Source: Carboxylicivirga marina (GTDB lineage: Bacteria > Bacteroidota > Bacteroidia > Bacteroidales > Marinilabiliaceae). Taken from it: a stretch of DNA of 64,000 nt. Position numbers and translations under genes: made by a program. This document shows positions 27,177 through 36,512 of this stretch, piece by piece. Each line of letters begins with the position of its first letter. Position 1 is the stretch's first letter. Location: NCBI RefSeq assembly GCF_016612505.1, contig NZ_JAENRR010000022.1:1-64000 (forward strand), read 5' to 3'. The notes under the pieces are model-generated. The model did no database searches, was not told where the DNA came from, and saw only the letters and a program-made list of their open reading frames with translations.

Positions 27177-28073
27177 ATGAAGAATTTACTACTCGTGTTA
27201 TTGGCATGTAGTTTTTTTGCCTGTAATGTCAAAAAAGAAAACAAACAAAGTGAACAGCCTTCTAAACCGGTTGTTTCAGTCGTTAACTATCCACTCTACT
27301 ATTTTACCGAACGTATTGGTGGAGCCTATATCGACCTGAAGTACCCTATTTCAGAAGGAGTTGATCCGGCATATTGGATGCCTGACTCTGAGAGTCTAAG
27401 CATTTTGCAGCGGAGTGATGTTCTATTCACCAATGGGGCTAATTATGCCAAATGGCTAAGTAATGTTAGTCTACCTGAACGCATCAAGTTTAATACAACT
27501 GAAGCAGTCAAGGATAGATACATTGAAGTTCAGGAAGGGACGGCTCATAGTCATGGTGAAGGTGAGGAGCATGTGCATACCGGTCTAGCATTTACAACAT
27601 GGTTAGACTTATCAATTGCAGTTAAACAAGCTGATGCTATTAAAGATAAATTGATAGAATTAGTACCAAATAAGAAAGCTGAACTCATTAGTAATCATAA
27701 ACAATTAGTTGCTGAATTATCGAAGTTGGATATGAAATTGAAAAGCATCTCATCTGAGAAAGTTATTATCGGTTCACATCCCGTGTATCAGTATCTAGCA
27801 TCAGCCTATCAATTGCATATTCATAGTGTTCACTTTGAGCCAGATATGATGCCATCGCATAAACAATGGCATGAGCTCGAACACCTGCTTCACCATCACC
27901 CATCGGGTTTAATGATTTGGGAAGGTGAACCAAGCGATGAAATTAAAGACGAATTAAAGAAAAGGAATATAGACGTGCTGGTTTTTGACCCGTGTGGAAA
28001 TGTACCATCTGAAGGCGATTTCTTAAGCGTAATGCAGGCTAATGCTAATAGCTTGAATGCTAAACTTAATTAA
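27177..28073 (+). CDS. ZnuA-like metal-binding lipoprotein (cluster A-I solute-binding protein)
   Basis: 298 residues; lipoprotein signal ending FFAC (Cys16). The fold of zinc/manganese solute-binding proteins is recognisable: VSVVNYPLYYFTERIGG at the start, DPAYWMPDSES in place of the usual D-P-H-x-Y/W motif (the first metal His is replaced by Ala in this spot), a short His-rich loop HSHGEGEEHVH (about 124-134), the IGSHPVYQYLASAY motif with its metal His, and VFDPCGN near the end. No ZnuB/ZnuC permease is adjacent; the upstream FtsX-type ABC pair is the only candidate partner. A scavenging or chaperone role rather than classic import is possible. Confidence 0.8.
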   Translation: MKNLLLVLLACSFFACNVKKENKQSEQPSKPVVSVVNYPLYYFTERIGGAYIDLKYPISEGVDPAYWMPDSESLSILQRSDVLFTNGANYAKWLSNVSLPERIKFNTTEAVKDRYIEVQEGTAHSHGEGEEHVHTGLAFTTWLDLSIAVKQADAIKDKLIELVPNKKAELISNHKQLVAELSKLDMKLKSISSEKVIIGSHPVYQYLASAYQLHIHSVHFEPDMMPSHKQWHELEHLLHHHPSGLMIWEGEPSDEIKDELKKRNIDVLVFDPCGNVPSEGDFLSVMQANANSLNAKLN

Positions 28074-28249
28074 TCACTTGCTATGAAAGTTTTATAAAGC
28101 AGTGCTCTTTTATATTAAAGTGATGGAATACCTGTAATGGATGTATTTGAAATATTTAATAAAAATTGACTATTGCTTTTATTAGTTGTAATTTTTCAAA
28201 TCACAGAATCATAATAATTGATAATCAAATCTTATAAAAATAATTACCT

Positions 28250-30181
28250 ATGAAAAATTTAATTATTCTTTTTTGTGCCGCTTTCTTTTTGTCAGGATGG
28301 GCGAGTGCACAAGATATCGGCTCTCCGGATATGAAAAATATCAAAGGATTATATCCGGGAAAAACCTATTCGCCATACGCTAAAAGAAATTTCCCGAATA
28401 ATGTTTATTGGGGCGAAACACACTTGCATACAGGTGTTTCATTGGATGCCGGATTGTTCGGTAATGTGCTGGGGCACGAAGATGCGTATCGCTTATGTAA
28501 AGGTGAGGAAATTACTTCTTCAACCGGATTATCTGTAAAACTAGGTCGTCCTTTAGATTGGGTGGTGATTACTGACCATTCCGATTTAATGGGATTGGCT
28601 GTTGGTATTCAGGAAGGGGCGCCGAATGTGGTTGCAGAACCACTTGGAAAAAAATGGCACGAGGCTTTTGAAAGGGGAGGTGCCGATGCAGGTGAAGCAG
28701 CCTTTGAGTTAATTCAGAATTTCGCACAAGGAACGCTTCCAAAAGCCATGTTGAACGATTACAGTCCTGGATCAAAAGTGTATACCAGTTTATGGGAAGA
28801 CATTATCAGAACAGCTGATAAATACAATGAACCAGGTAAGTTTACGGCTCTAATTGGCTATGAATGGACATCCGTACCTAAAGGATTTAATTTGCACAGG
28901 AACGTAATTCTTCGAGACGACAAGACAAGAGCCGGGCAGGTAGTCCCTATGGTCACATTGCCTCCATTAGGTTCTCAAGACCCACTTGATTTGTACGAAT
29001 GGTTGGAAATGTACGAAGAAAAAACAGGTGGACAGGCCTTAGCATTATCGCATAACGGTAACCTGTCCAATGGTTGGATGTTTCCTGTTGATAAAACATA
29101 TGCAGGAGGCGTCGTTGACAAGAATTACGTAGAACAGCGTGCTAAATGGGAACCATTGTATGAGGTAACCCAAATTAAAGGGGATGGTGAAACACACCCA
29201 TTCCTTTCTCCAGATGATGAATTTGCAGATTATGAAACCTGGGATGTTGGTAATCTTGATATTTCTGAATTAAAGAAAACTGAAATGTTGGCTGGAGAGT
29301 ATGCGAGGGAAGCTTTGAAAAACGGCTTGATGTTGGAATCGAAATTTGGGACGAATCCATATAAATTTGGTATGGTGGGAGCAACTGATAGTCATACCTC
29401 GCTATCGACTGCAGAAGAAGATAATTTCTTTGGTAAATCAGTAAGTGTGGAGCCGTCGAAGCATAGGGTGGAACACCCCTTTATTAAGTCAGAATTAGGC
29501 GAGATTAGTGGGGATATGATCGTAGCTTCCGGGTATCAGGGAGTGTGGGCAACCGAAAATACCAGAGAGGCCATATTTGATGCCATGGAACGCAAAGAAA
29601 CTTATGCTACAACAGGACCACGTATCCCTGTTCGCTTCTTTGGTGGTTGGGATTTTGTAGATGATGATTTGAGAAGTCGTTCTCCTGCTTTTGTTGGTTA
29701 TGATAAAGGTGTTCCGATGGGTGGAGATCTAAGGAAAAGCAAGGGTTCTGAAGCGCCTAACTTTATGGTATATGCGTTACGTGATCCGGTTGGTGCTAAT
29801 CTTGACCGAATTCAGATAATAAAAGGATGGGAAGATGCCAATGGTAAATTACATGAACGTGTTTATGATGTTGCTGTTTCAGATGGTCGAAAGATTAATA
29901 AAGAAGGAAGGTGTAAAAAAGCAGTTGGTAATACAGTAGATTTAGAATCAGCCAGCTGGACTAATACAATTGGTGCTTCGGAACTAATGGCAGTTTGGAG
30001 AGATCCTGATTTCAATCCAAATGAAAAAGCATTTTACTATGCACGTGTTATTGAAATACCAACACCACGTTGGTTAGTATATGACAAAGTACGTATGGGT
30101 GCTCATATCCCTGAAGGTGCTGAATTAATTGGTCAGGAGCGCGCTTATACATCTCCAATTTGGTATAATCCTTCTGAATAG
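28250..30181 (+). CDS. DUF3604 protein with PHP-like metal-binding motifs
   Basis: 643 residues: signal peptide (about 1-20, ASAQD), then [12 protein letters not shown] (His58, His60) and [10 protein letters not shown] (Asp109, His110), which mimic motifs I and II of the PHP metallo-hydrolase fold, and later GATDSHTSL, a third metal-binding type motif. DUF3604 proteins are exported, abundant in marine bacteria and of unknown activity; a phosphoesterase-like or other hydrolytic role is an inference. It follows the metal operon at a distance of 176 bases and ends just before a terminator, so it may be in the same regulon. Confidence 0.82.
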   Translation: MKNLIILFCAAFFLSGWASAQDIGSPDMKNIKGLYPGKTYSPYAKRNFPNNVYWGETHLHTGVSLDAGLFGNVLGHEDAYRLCKGEEITSSTGLSVKLGRPLDWVVITDHSDLMGLAVGIQEGAPNVVAEPLGKKWHEAFERGGADAGEAAFELIQNFAQGTLPKAMLNDYSPGSKVYTSLWEDIIRTADKYNEPGKFTALIGYEWTSVPKGFNLHRNVILRDDKTRAGQVVPMVTLPPLGSQDPLDLYEWLEMYEEKTGGQALALSHNGNLSNGWMFPVDKTYAGGVVDKNYVEQRAKWEPLYEVTQIKGDGETHPFLSPDDEFADYETWDVGNLDISELKKTEMLAGEYAREALKNGLMLESKFGTNPYKFGMVGATDSHTSLSTAEEDNFFGKSVSVEPSKHRVEHPFIKSELGEISGDMIVASGYQGVWATENTREAIFDAMERKETYATTGPRIPVRFFGGWDFVDDDLRSRSPAFVGYDKGVPMGGDLRKSKGSEAPNFMVYALRDPVGANLDRIQIIKGWEDANGKLHERVYDVAVSDGRKINKEGRCKKAVGNTVDLESASWTNTIGASELMAVWRDPDFNPNEKAFYYARVIEIPTPRWLVYDKVRMGAHIPEGAELIGQERAYTSPIWYNPSE

Positions 30182-30210
30182 AGTATAAAAATCATAATAA
30201 TTTAAAACAC

Positions 30211-30243
30211 GAAACCCTCATTGTAATTGACAATGAGGGTTTC
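30211..30243. terminator. Strong hairpin terminator between DUF3604 gene and tRNA-Arg
   Basis: A perfect 14-bp stem (GAAACCCTCATTGT with ACAATGAGGGTTTC, loop AATTG). It serves the DUF3604 gene on the plus strand and can also end the tRNA transcript on the minus strand. Confidence 0.82.
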
Positions 30244-30245
30244 TT

Positions 30246-30322
30246 TGGTGATCCAGGCGGGATTCGAACCCACGACCCATAGCTTAGAAGGCTATTGCTC
30301 TATCCAACTGAGCTACTGGACC
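30246..30322 (-). tRNA. tRNA-Arg (anticodon TCT)
   Basis: A 77-base gene on the minus strand with an encoded 3' CCA. The acceptor stem GGTCCAG pairs with CTGGATC (one G-T pair), the T arm contains GGTTCGAATCC, the D arm is AGCTC...GAGC, and the anticodon stem ATAGC/GCTAT holds the loop CTTCTAA, giving anticodon TCT, which reads AGA/AGG arginine codons. Confidence 0.96.
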
Positions 30323-30377
30323 ATCCTTAGTGCTTTTTCTCAAAAGCGATGCAAAGATAGTTATTCAACTATTTTTA

Positions 30378-30659
30378 TCAAATAAATTGTAACCTTTTTA
30401 TCACTTTATTTATCTCATCAAATATAGCGTTCATGCTAAATGGCACAAGATCAACTTGTAGCAATTTATATGAAATATATCGCCGGATGAATTTATTTAT
30501 CTCGTCTAAGTGAGAGTGATAGATAGTTTTAATTATTTCTAGTTGTCCGCTTATGAACAGTAATGATGGAAGAATGGCTATATTTAAATTATGAATAATA
30601 AATTGATGGAGTGTATGTACGATATAGAACATGTTGTATCGAATACGAACAGTTATCAA
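30378..30659 (-). pseudogene. Possible remnant of a TetR-type regulator C-terminus
   Basis: A 93-codon open frame on the minus strand in the gap between tRNA-Arg and the efflux cluster. It is helix-like and has LHQFIIHN, LPSLLFISG and then charged helices (HLDEINKFIRRYI), faintly resembling the ligand-binding half of TetR-family regulators, which often sit next to RND pump genes. No DNA-binding half is present: only 60 bases separate its start from the region of the ABC gene. It may be a decayed regulator or a chance frame in AT-rich DNA. The rest of this 539-bp gap holds the terminator and tRNA. Confidence 0.25.
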
Positions 30660-30750
30660 GTTGGCTAATGTGTTTAATTAATTTATACTAAGCGAAGTAA
30701 GTCTATTGGTATATTTTTAGTTGATAAGTAGCGACCTAAACTCATATATT

Positions 30751-31647
30751 TTGAAAATTAAGATTAATGACCTTAGTCAGGTATATAAAAATGACTTCAG
30801 AGCACTTAATAAAGTAAATCTCGAAATTGATTCAGGCATGTTTGGCTTACTAGGTCCCAACGGAGCAGGTAAGTCTACATTAATGCGAATATTAGTTACT
30901 TTACTTCAGCCTAGTCATGGCGAAGTAATGGTAAATGATATGAAGCTATCAAAAAATCGCTCTGAAGTACGCTCGATGCTCGGGTATTTGCCTCAGGACT
31001 TTCGGTTTTTTGCGAAGTTAAGAACCTGGGAATTTCTCGATTACGCAGCATCATTGGCCGGTATCAGTAAGAAGAAAGAGCGCTTGGCTGCGGTAGATGA
31101 CTTATTAGAGCAAGTTGGTTTATTTGATGTTCGAAATCGTTATGCCAACAAATTATCCGGAGGTATGAAAAGGCGTTTAGGAATTGCTCAGGCTTTAATT
31201 GGCGATCCTAAAATTGTGATTGTAGATGAACCCACAACAGGTCTGGATCCTGAAGAACGTATACGTTTTCGTAATATTTTATCAAATCTGAGTCAAAAGG
31301 AAGTTATCATTATTCTTTCGACACATATTGTGGGAGATATTTCATCAACCTGCCGACAGATGGCCCTTCTTAATCGCGGGCAAGTTCATTTTAAAGGATC
31401 GCCTGAGCAGTTTATAAAACAATCTGAAGGTCATGTGTTTAAAACGAATGTATCGTTTGAGCAGATGAAAGTAATCAGTGAACAGTTTCCTGTGATTACA
31501 TCTGTGCCAGGCGTTGGTGGCTACGAGATTGAATTTGTAGCTAATGAGGTAGATGGGTGGGATACTACTTTGGTTGAGCCTAACCTTGAGCATGCCTACG
31601 TGTATTTTATGGAATATGTTGCTAACGAAAAATTCAAATACCAATGA
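30751..31647 (+). CDS. ABC transporter ATP-binding protein, first gene of the hybrid ABC-RND cluster
   Basis: About 298 residues. No ATG is usable; the TTG at 30751 gives MKIKINDLSQVYKN, a typical ATPase first strand with the A-loop Tyr12, whereas the frame also opens at a TTG at 30721. Walker A GPNGAGKST (35-43), Q-loop PQDF (81-84), signature LSGGM (135-139), Walker B IVIVDE (155-160), H-loop STHI. The tail after residue 215 is a small accessory domain like that of ABC-2-type export ATPases. It overlaps the permease gene at 31644 by four bases (translational coupling). The ATPase domain of the fusion protein encoded at 40887 is its closest relative in this window. Confidence 0.88.
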   Translation: MKIKINDLSQVYKNDFRALNKVNLEIDSGMFGLLGPNGAGKSTLMRILVTLLQPSHGEVMVNDMKLSKNRSEVRSMLGYLPQDFRFFAKLRTWEFLDYAASLAGISKKKERLAAVDDLLEQVGLFDVRNRYANKLSGGMKRRLGIAQALIGDPKIVIVDEPTTGLDPEERIRFRNILSNLSQKEVIIILSTHIVGDISSTCRQMALLNRGQVHFKGSPEQFIKQSEGHVFKTNVSFEQMKVISEQFPVITSVPGVGGYEIEFVANEVDGWDTTLVEPNLEHAYVYFMEYVANEKFKYQ

Positions 31648-34600
31648 TATCCCTATTTAATATTCGTACAGTCGCCCGTTTCGAGTCCAAAACACTTTTC
31701 AGAAGTTGGTTCTTTAGAATTTTTGCAATCATCATAATTGGTTTCATACTCATGTTTAACCTCTTTGGTTTAACAAGTATTGCCGACGGTGGATGGCCTG
31801 GAAGACTGCTACCTTCTGGTGCGCCATATTTTAATATGTGGATACTTAATATTGCTCAAGCTATTATTGCCGTTTTCTTGTCAGCAGATTTTCTGGGACG
31901 TGATAAAAAATTAGATACTACCGAAGCATTCTATGTTCGTAGCATGGCAAATTTTGACTATGTAATCGGTAAAACGATAGGAGTTTTAAAAGTTTTTATT
32001 ATTCTCAACATTTTCGTGTTGATGAGTGGCATATTATTCACCTTAATTGCCAATGAGGTAGCTGTTCCCTGGTTGTCGTATGTAATTTATCCTTTACTAA
32101 TTTCTTTACCGACTCTAATATTTGTTTTAGGCTTGTCATTCTTTACGATGACATTGGTTCGTAATCAGGCTGTTACCTTTGTGCTTTTGCTTGGTTTTAT
32201 AGCCTTGTCTTTATTTTATTTAGGAAACAAGCATTGGGGCTTGTTTGATATACTTGGGTTTTATACACCATTTATGCGCTCTGATTTTACTGGCTTTGAC
32301 GATTTATTGGGCTTAATATTACATCGCTCGGTATATTTGATTTTAGGGCTCATGTTTATCTTGGCCACCGTTTGGCGATTACCACGTTTAGAGCAACAAA
32401 AACTTAGTAAGCCCTTTTTGATTTCTTTCATGCTTCTAATGTTCTCTGGCGCTTGTTTTGGTGTGTTTAAAATAATTGCCAATGACACCACTAAGTCTAA
32501 TTTGCAAGTACATATAAAGGAACTAAATCAGAAACTAGTTAATTCGTCATATCGAATTGACAACTACGATGTGGCTCTTTTTCATCAAAATAAAGGCATC
32601 GATTGTAAGTTTTCAATGCAAATGTCAAAAAATGGTGTTGGGAATGACACTAAACTTGTATTAGCCTTGAATCCTGGATTGAAAGTTACGTCTTGTTCCA
32701 TTGACTCGGAATTAGTTAATTATACCCGTGAGGCACACTTGCTCAGCATTGAGCTTAATAGTAATGTAATAAGTAGTTTTCAGCTCGATTTATCTTACAG
32801 TGGTGTTATTATGGATGAGGCACTTTATCCTGATATTTCTGCTGAGACAAGAGATGCAGAGAATCGCTTAGACCCTTTGTTAGCTGGCAAGCAATATAGT
32901 TTTGTATTGCCTGATTATCTGCTTTTAACACGCGAAACCAACTGGTATCCGGTTGTTGCCAATAAACAATATTGGGTAAGTTACCCGTTTAATGAAATGA
33001 ACTTAACTGTTCATACGAAGCCAAGTTTAGAGGTTATTTCGCAGGGAGTGAAAGATAGTTTAGACGCTGGTAAATATCAATTTACATCAGAACACCCATT
33101 TAATGCCTATAGTGTAATTATTGGGGACTACGAGCGACATACAACCATGGTTGATAGCATTGAGTTTAGTCTATATCATCATAAAGAACACGACTTTTAC
33201 AAAGAGTATTTTACAGAGCTTAATGACACGGTATCCTTTGTTATAAAGGACATAAAAGATGATTTGGAACGTAAACTTGGTGTTAATTATCCATTTGATA
33301 GGTTTTCGGTTGTTGAAGCACCTATTAATATGTATTCCTATTTACGTAACTGGTCATTATCAACTGAGAGTGTCATGCCCGAAATGGTTTTGTTTCCTGA
33401 AAATGGTGGCGGAACATGGCAAAATGATTTAGATAATGTTCGCGGCCGCATCGATAGAAGAATGGATAGATCAAATGAAGAACGTTCTGAAAAGGAATTG
33501 CAGGTTGAGCTAATGAAAAACTATTTGGGTGATAACTTCATAAAGCCATCACGGTTCTTTTTTGGAAGACGACAAGAAGGTGAACGTCATGTCGAAAACT
33601 GGGGACGTTATCAGGTTTTTCCATTATACTTTACGTATGCCAACCGAATTGTGGAAGATGAATATCCACTCTTAACCATAGCACTTGAAAACTATTTGCA
33701 TCAGCGAATGAATGAAACCCGAATGCGTGATTTAGGAGGTCTGTCTAGTAATGATGAAGTGATACTCAAATTACGAAATAATAGCCTCAAAGAATTAATA
33801 GACAAGGAAGATGTTAATACACTTGGAAATGTATTTGCATCAAAAGGCAGTCAGTTATTCTCTAATTTAAAGGTTAATGTGGGGCATAGTTCTTTTGACA
33901 AACAGTTAGATGAGTTAATTCAGAGTAATCGTTTTGCTAATACCAGTATCAACGATTTTAATCGTTCAATAAGTAATATTAGTCAATCCGAATTCTCAAC
34001 AGTGTATTCTAACTGGCTCAATGAGGCTTATAGTCCGGCATTTTTATTTAGTTCGGCTGATGTATATGAAATTAAGGAAGGTAACCGTATGCGTTATTTT
34101 CTAAGAGTAAAAGTCGCTAATAGTGGTGATGCTGATGGAATAATGGCATTTACCATACGCGAAGGAATGCAAAGAGGAGGTCGCGGCCGCTTCCGTTCGC
34201 GCTTTCAAATGGATGCTAATGAGGATAATGAGCAAAGCTTTGTATTAAAAGCAGGACAAACCTATGAAATTGGCTTCTTGCTGGATGATGAACCACGTGA
34301 GGTATCTGTTAACACCTTTTTAGCAGCTAATATTCCTTCTAATCAGACCTTAATCATCAATAATGTGATTCGAAATAATAAAAAGGTTAAGTATTTTGAA
34401 GGGCTTAATGAAATCACCAGAGCTATAAAATTCAGCAGCGCAAATGAAATAATTGTTGATAACGAAGATGAAGGATTTTCTTTTGTCAACACCGGCGAAA
34501 GTCGTACGGTTAAAGACTGGTGGGTATCAATGCAGAATGAAGAGGAAGAAGAGAACGATACTTATGGTATGATACGTTTCTGGTCGCCTCCGGTAAGCTG

Positions 34601-34982
34601 GAAACCTATAGCTGGTGATAAATTCTTTGGCGAGTACTTAAAATCAGCAGTTTATAAAAGAAGTGGTAGCGGTGAAGGCTACGTGAATTGGAAAGCTGAC
34701 TTAACACAATCTGGCATGTACGAAGTTCATGCCTACATTCCTAATATTGCATCCAGATTTGGAAGAGGACGCAACTCTGGTAACAAGGATAATAACTATC
34801 GTTTTACTGTTTATCATGATGATGGTGAAGAACAGGTTGAAGTGACGGTTAATAACGATAATAATGGTTGGATATATCTTGGTGAGTATTATTTCTCAGA
34901 TGGAATGGCCAATGTAAAATTATCAGATGTTTCCACCAGTAGGTATGTGATTGGTGATGCTGTTAAATGGGTAAAAAAATAA
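31644..34982 (+). CDS. ABC-2-type permease fused to a degenerate M1-peptidase-like region and a golvesin-like domain
   Basis: 1112 residues. Residues 1-280 form an ABC-2-type membrane part with about seven helices. From about 290 to 810 an extracytoplasmic region resembles M1 aminopeptidases fused to ABC permeases: RETNWYPV (430-437), YPFDRFSVVEAP (549-560) and STESVMPEMVLFPE (573-586), where M1 enzymes continue into HExxH. No HExxH exists in the protein; the corresponding segment reads ENWGRYQVFPLYF, so it is probably not an active zinc peptidase. The end (about 1000-1112) is a golvesin-like beta domain (GMYEVHAYIP, GWIYLGEYYFSDG, VIGDAVKWV), expected to bind polymers or protein surfaces. 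It partners the ATPase gene that it overlaps. Confidence 0.8.
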   Translation: MISLFNIRTVARFESKTLFRSWFFRIFAIIIIGFILMFNLFGLTSIADGGWPGRLLPSGAPYFNMWILNIAQAIIAVFLSADFLGRDKKLDTTEAFYVRSMANFDYVIGKTIGVLKVFIILNIFVLMSGILFTLIANEVAVPWLSYVIYPLLISLPTLIFVLGLSFFTMTLVRNQAVTFVLLLGFIALSLFYLGNKHWGLFDILGFYTPFMRSDFTGFDDLLGLILHRSVYLILGLMFILATVWRLPRLEQQKLSKPFLISFMLLMFSGACFGVFKIIANDTTKSNLQVHIKELNQKLVNSSYRIDNYDVALFHQNKGIDCKFSMQMSKNGVGNDTKLVLALNPGLKVTSCSIDSELVNYTREAHLLSIELNSNVISSFQLDLSYSGVIMDEALYPDISAETRDAENRLDPLLAGKQYSFVLPDYLLLTRETNWYPVVANKQYWVSYPFNEMNLTVHTKPSLEVISQGVKDSLDAGKYQFTSEHPFNAYSVIIGDYERHTTMVDSIEFSLYHHKEHDFYKEYFTELNDTVSFVIKDIKDDLERKLGVNYPFDRFSVVEAPINMYSYLRNWSLSTESVMPEMVLFPENGGGTWQNDLDNVRGRIDRRMDRSNEERSEKELQVELMKNYLGDNFIKPSRFFFGRRQEGERHVENWGRYQVFPLYFTYANRIVEDEYPLLTIALENYLHQRMNETRMRDLGGLSSNDEVILKLRNNSLKELIDKEDVNTLGNVFASKGSQLFSNLKVNVGHSSFDKQLDELIQSNRFANTSINDFNRSISNISQSEFSTVYSNWLNEAYSPAFLFSSADVYEIKEGNRMRYFLRVKVANSGDADGIMAFTIREGMQRGGRGRFRSRFQMDANEDNEQSFVLKAGQTYEIGFLLDDEPREVSVNTFLAANIPSNQTLIINNVIRNNKKVKYFEGLNEITRAIKFSSANEIIVDNEDEGFSFVNTGESRTVKDWWVSMQNEEEEENDTYGMIRFWSPPVSWKPIAGDKFFGEYLKSAVYKRSGSGEGYVNWKADLTQSGMYEVHAYIPNIASRFGRGRNSGNKDNNYRFTVYHDDGEEQVEVTVNNDNNGWIYLGEYYFSDGMANVKLSDVSTSRYVIGDAVKWVKK

Positions 34983-35005
34983 TAGAGTAAAAAGACAATA
35001 TATCT

Positions 35006-36481
35006 ATGAAGAAAATGATTGTGGTAACGACCATGTTACTAATTACAAGTGTAGCATTCGTTCAGGGACAGCGGTTAATGACACTGAATCAATCGGTGGA
35101 AGAAGCCTTAAAAAGCAGTCCGCAAATTGTACGAATGCGTTTAGGGCTTGAACGAACACGAGAATTGTTAAACGCACAGAGGGCGTCGCTACGTTCGAAT
35201 TTCAGATTAAACCTTAATCCATATGTCTATTCCAATAACCGACAGTATGATGAGTTTAACCAGCAATGGTTTACTTCGGAAAGTACTCAGAGTAACGGAA
35301 CATTAAGTATTACGCAACCTGTAATTTGGACAGATGGTACGATTTCCTTAGAAAATACTTTTGGTTATCGTGATAACTACAGTACATCCTCTGCTAATTC
35401 ATTTGAGGGCTTCAGTAATAACCTTCGCCTCACGGTTAATCAGCCGCTTTTTACATATAATCGTACAAAAATGACGCTGAAAGAGCTGGAGTTTGATCAT
35501 GAAAATGCCAAACTTAATTATGCTTTAGAAGCCCTTAATGTAGAGCAACAAATTACACAATATTTTTACCAGATATATCAGAAACAGATGGAACTCATCA
35601 CTTCGCGCGAGGAGTGGGAAAATCGTAAAAAGAGTTATGATATAATCAGCAATAAGGTAGAAGCCGGTTTAACCGCCAAGGAAGAACAGTTACAGGCCGA
35701 ATTGGACATGATGACCAGCCAGTCTACCGTGCAAAATAATGAAGTAGAATTGGAGAATATCAAAGATAATTTTAAGCAAATGCTTGGATTATCGCTCTCT
35801 GAAGAGATTATGGTAATTGCTGAGGTATCTGTTCTGCCGGTTGACATTGATTTAGGCATGGCCACAAATTTTGCGCTAAGTAATCGCATGGAAATACGTC
35901 AACGCCAGATAGATATTGAGACCGGAAAATTTGATATCATTAAAACCAATGCCACCAATGAGTTTAAAGGAAATGTTAATGTGTCGGTAGGTTTATTTGG
36001 TGAAAATGAGTCGATAAAAGGCATTTATGATAATCCGAATGATAATGAGGATGTACGCTTTAGCCTGGAAGTACCTTTATTCGATTGGGGCGAAAAGAAA
36101 GCACGAATGCGAGCGGCCGAAGCATCCTTAAAAACCAGCGAGTACAATTTACAGGATGAGCAGAAGACCATCCGTTTAAATATTCGCAAAATTAATCGTG
36201 GTATTGATAATACACTTATTCAAATAGATATTGCGCGAAAAAATGAGGAGAATGCACAGCTTACTTATGAAATTAACCTTGAGAAATACCGCAATGGTGA
36301 TTTAACAAGTATGGATCTTAACCTCTTTCAAAATCAGCTGACACAAAAGAAAAACGCATTAACCAACGCATTAATTAATTATAAACTGGAGCTTCTTAAT
36401 ATGAAGTTACAGACCTTGTATGACTTTGAAATGCACCGCAGTATAATTGACGATGTAATGAAATATGAAATGATTCAATAA
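35006..36481 (+). CDS. TolC-family outer-membrane efflux protein
   Basis: 491 residues with a signal peptide (about 1-21, FVQGQ). It shows the duplicated TolC pattern of long helices and strands: LNQSVEEALKSSPQI at the first half start, a FSLEVPLFDWGEKKARMRAAEASL block in the second half (key parts: EVPLFDWG, AEASLKTSE) and long amphipathic helices with many Gln/Asn/Glu. It forms the trimeric outer-membrane duct of tripartite pumps. Its position between the ABC module and the adaptor/RND genes indicates that both may feed the same duct. Confidence 0.9.
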   Translation: MKKMIVVTTMLLITSVAFVQGQRLMTLNQSVEEALKSSPQIVRMRLGLERTRELLNAQRASLRSNFRLNLNPYVYSNNRQYDEFNQQWFTSESTQSNGTLSITQPVIWTDGTISLENTFGYRDNYSTSSANSFEGFSNNLRLTVNQPLFTYNRTKMTLKELEFDHENAKLNYALEALNVEQQITQYFYQIYQKQMELITSREEWENRKKSYDIISNKVEAGLTAKEEQLQAELDMMTSQSTVQNNEVELENIKDNFKQMLGLSLSEEIMVIAEVSVLPVDIDLGMATNFALSNRMEIRQRQIDIETGKFDIIKTNATNEFKGNVNVSVGLFGENESIKGIYDNPNDNEDVRFSLEVPLFDWGEKKARMRAAEASLKTSEYNLQDEQKTIRLNIRKINRGIDNTLIQIDIARKNEENAQLTYEINLEKYRNGDLTSMDLNLFQNQLTQKKNALTNALINYKLELLNMKLQTLYDFEMHRSIIDDVMKYEMIQ

Positions 36482-36512
36482 GCCAAATACTAACTGATAA
36501 TACTCTCATACC

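Noticed and set aside
31644-34982. Active M1 zinc aminopeptidase
   Set aside because: The lead-in motifs fit, but no HExxH is present in the whole 1112-residue protein, so I call it degenerate instead of a peptidase.
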